A stretch of DNA of 7,070 nt, from the NCBI GenBank assembly GCA_937907205.1, contig CALESE010000105.1:1-7070 (forward strand). The letters run 5' to 3'. Of the stretch, positions 6,074 to 7,070 are shown piece by piece. The DNA is from an uncultured Romboutsia sp. (GTDB taxonomy: Bacteria > Bacillota > Clostridia > Peptostreptococcales > Peptostreptococcaceae). Position 1 is the first letter of the stretch, and every line of letters starts with the position of its first letter. The notes under the pieces were generated by a model. It ran no database searches and was not told where the DNA came from. It worked only from the letters and a program-made list of their open reading frames with translations. The translations under genes and the position numbers were made by a program.

Positions 6074-6874
6074 TTAATTTGTACATATTACGCTTACTCT
6101 ATTAACAAATATAGATTTTATCATCTTAATCATCTCTTTAGATGAATTATTTTTTAGGTCATCTAAAATTTCTATCTCTTTAGGACATAATGTTAGTAAG
6201 GTACTAATTAAAAAGTCTTCATAATTTAAATTTTCCTTTATAGCTAAATTTATAAGATCTTCATCATCAATATTTTCTATTTCATTTCCATGTTTATCGT
6301 ATAATATAAATGTGTTATTAGACATTATATGAATTCTTATTAGATCTATCTTTTCTTCTTGTATTTCAATAAAATATTTTAATACATTTATAAATTCTTC
6401 TTGATCTTTATTTATAAGATATTCTTCTAATGCCAAGTCTGCAATTCCTGATATGTATTTCATAAATTCTTTCATTCTAAATTTAACAAATCCATCTATA
6501 TTTATGTAGTTATTTTTTAATATGTAATTATATATTTTGGAATATATAGATTTCCTTATAATATGTTCTTTTTTATTAATTAACTCTAATGAGAATAAAT
6601 ATATACTTTCTTCTTCATTAGGATATATATCTTTATATTGTTTATAAATATATTCTTTTAAGAAACTATCTTTTATTACGTCTATTATTAGGCTTGTTAT
6701 TTCTTCAGCTATTTGTACATCATTCTCCGAATTATTTTCATCTACTTTAACTAAAATTTCTATAAATTCACCGTTATATCTAATTTCCTTATGTAAATTA
6801 TTTCTATTTAAAAATTTCATTACAGGTATTTTGTCTTCTTTAGGTAAACTTAAATAAATATCTGATTCTGTCAA
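6074..6874 (-). CDS. ytxC: YtxC-like putative sporulation protein (TTG start)
   Basis: This 266-residue protein looks like a member of the YtxC family, found in endospore formers and of unknown biochemical role. Recognisable family-like blocks are NIDGFVKFRMKEF (125-137), LLTLCPKEIEI (226-236) and a C-terminal IFVNRVSVICTN. The rest is charged, helical and without signal peptide or membrane segments, so it is probably cytoplasmic. In B. subtilis ytxC is next to thrS, and the same neighbourhood here supports the call. The start is TTG at 6874-6872, 8 nt after AAAGGAG. There is no in-frame ATG between the site and the conserved region. Codons are strongly A/T biased like its neighbours. The family call rests on remembered motifs and synteny; a profile match was not run. 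Confidence 0.8.
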   Translation of the reverse strand: MTESDIYLSLPKEDKIPVMKFLNRNNLHKEIRYNGEFIEILVKVDENNSENDVQIAEEITSLIIDVIKDSFLKEYIYKQYKDIYPNEEESIYLFSLELINKKEHIIRKSIYSKIYNYILKNNYINIDGFVKFRMKEFMKYISGIADLALEEYLINKDQEEFINVLKYFIEIQEEKIDLIRIHIMSNNTFILYDKHGNEIENIDDEDLINLAIKENLNYEDFLISTLLTLCPKEIEILDDLKNNSSKEMIKMIKSIFVNRVSVICTN

Positions 6875-6882
6875 CTTAATGG

Positions 6883-6889
6883 CTCCTTT
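6883..6889 (-). promoter_or_regulatory. Ribosome binding site that fixes the ytxC TTG start
   Basis: AAAGGAG on the minus strand, 8 nt before TTG. The nearest in-frame alternatives upstream are ATT and AAG, too close to the site, so TTG is the best start. Confidence 0.8.
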
Positions 6890-7070
6890 CTAGTGATAAG
6901 AGGAACTATAAAGAAATATTTTTATTATATCCTATGTACTTATTATTCCTTTATTTTATCTTTTAATTCATATTTAATTATTATAGTTATATTTTATAAA
7001 AAAGATTAAGTCATTCAAGTTCAAAATCGATATATATAATACAAATCTAATTCTAATAATTGTAAATAAA
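6890..7070. other. AT-rich region upstream of ytxC
   Basis: No gene is visible here. On the minus strand a TATAAT at 6929-6924 is a possible -10, about 50 nt before the start codon, but no sigma-A -35 is spaced correctly. AAAGGAATA upstream of it recalls a sigma-H -35, yet the matching GAAT -10 is absent. A second weak candidate is TTTACA (7066-7061) with TATTAT (7041-7036), whose spacer is 19 bp. I cannot choose between them. Confidence 0.35.

Noticed and set aside
7043..7051. AAATCTAAT also found near the DUF445 promoter (6028-6036)
   Set aside because: A 9-bp AT-rich match between two upstream regions is expected by chance at this composition. It would need conservation data to matter.

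Overview
The window looks like chromosomal housekeeping DNA of a low-GC, spore-forming member of the Clostridia. The DNA is very AT-rich, the ribosome binding sites are strong AGGAGG types, thrS sits behind a T-box leader, infC uses an ATT start behind an attenuator-type leader, and a YtxC-family sporulation protein lies upstream of thrS (a neighbourhood also known from Bacillus). A Peptostreptococcaceae-like host is plausible, but I cannot prove the genus from the sequence alone.

Layout. From the right end, transcribed leftwards on the minus strand: ytxC-like gene (6074-6874, TTG start); a small DUF445-family membrane protein (5381-5983) with its own promoter; a near-consensus promoter and T-box riboswitch (about 5086-5372); and thrS (3134-5053). 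A bidirectional terminator (3100-3132) separates thrS from the only plus-strand gene, a 469-residue FtsH-like AAA+ metalloprotease without the usual membrane anchor (1690-3099). Divergent from it, after about 450 bp containing a promoter and a structured leader, runs the translation operon infC-rpmI-rplT (IF3, L35, L20; 98-1239), which ends in a perfect-palindrome terminator (61-88).

How it fits together. The minus-strand genes serve translation: ThrRS charges tRNA-Thr and senses it through the T-box. IF3, L35 and L20 come from one operon whose leader holds an intrinsic terminator plus a competing long-range pairing, consistent with L20 feedback attenuation as known in Bacillus subtilis. The FtsH-like gene is a separate transcription unit placed head-on to thrS and interrupting an otherwise translation-related block. 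It keeps all visible ATPase and zinc-protease residues but appears cytosolic.

The most interesting points are the soluble, compact FtsH-like protease with no obvious sigma-A promoter and a repeated 13-bp element upstream, the infC leader architecture, and the non-ATG starts of infC and ytxC. I saw no mobile element, CRISPR array, tRNA or rRNA.
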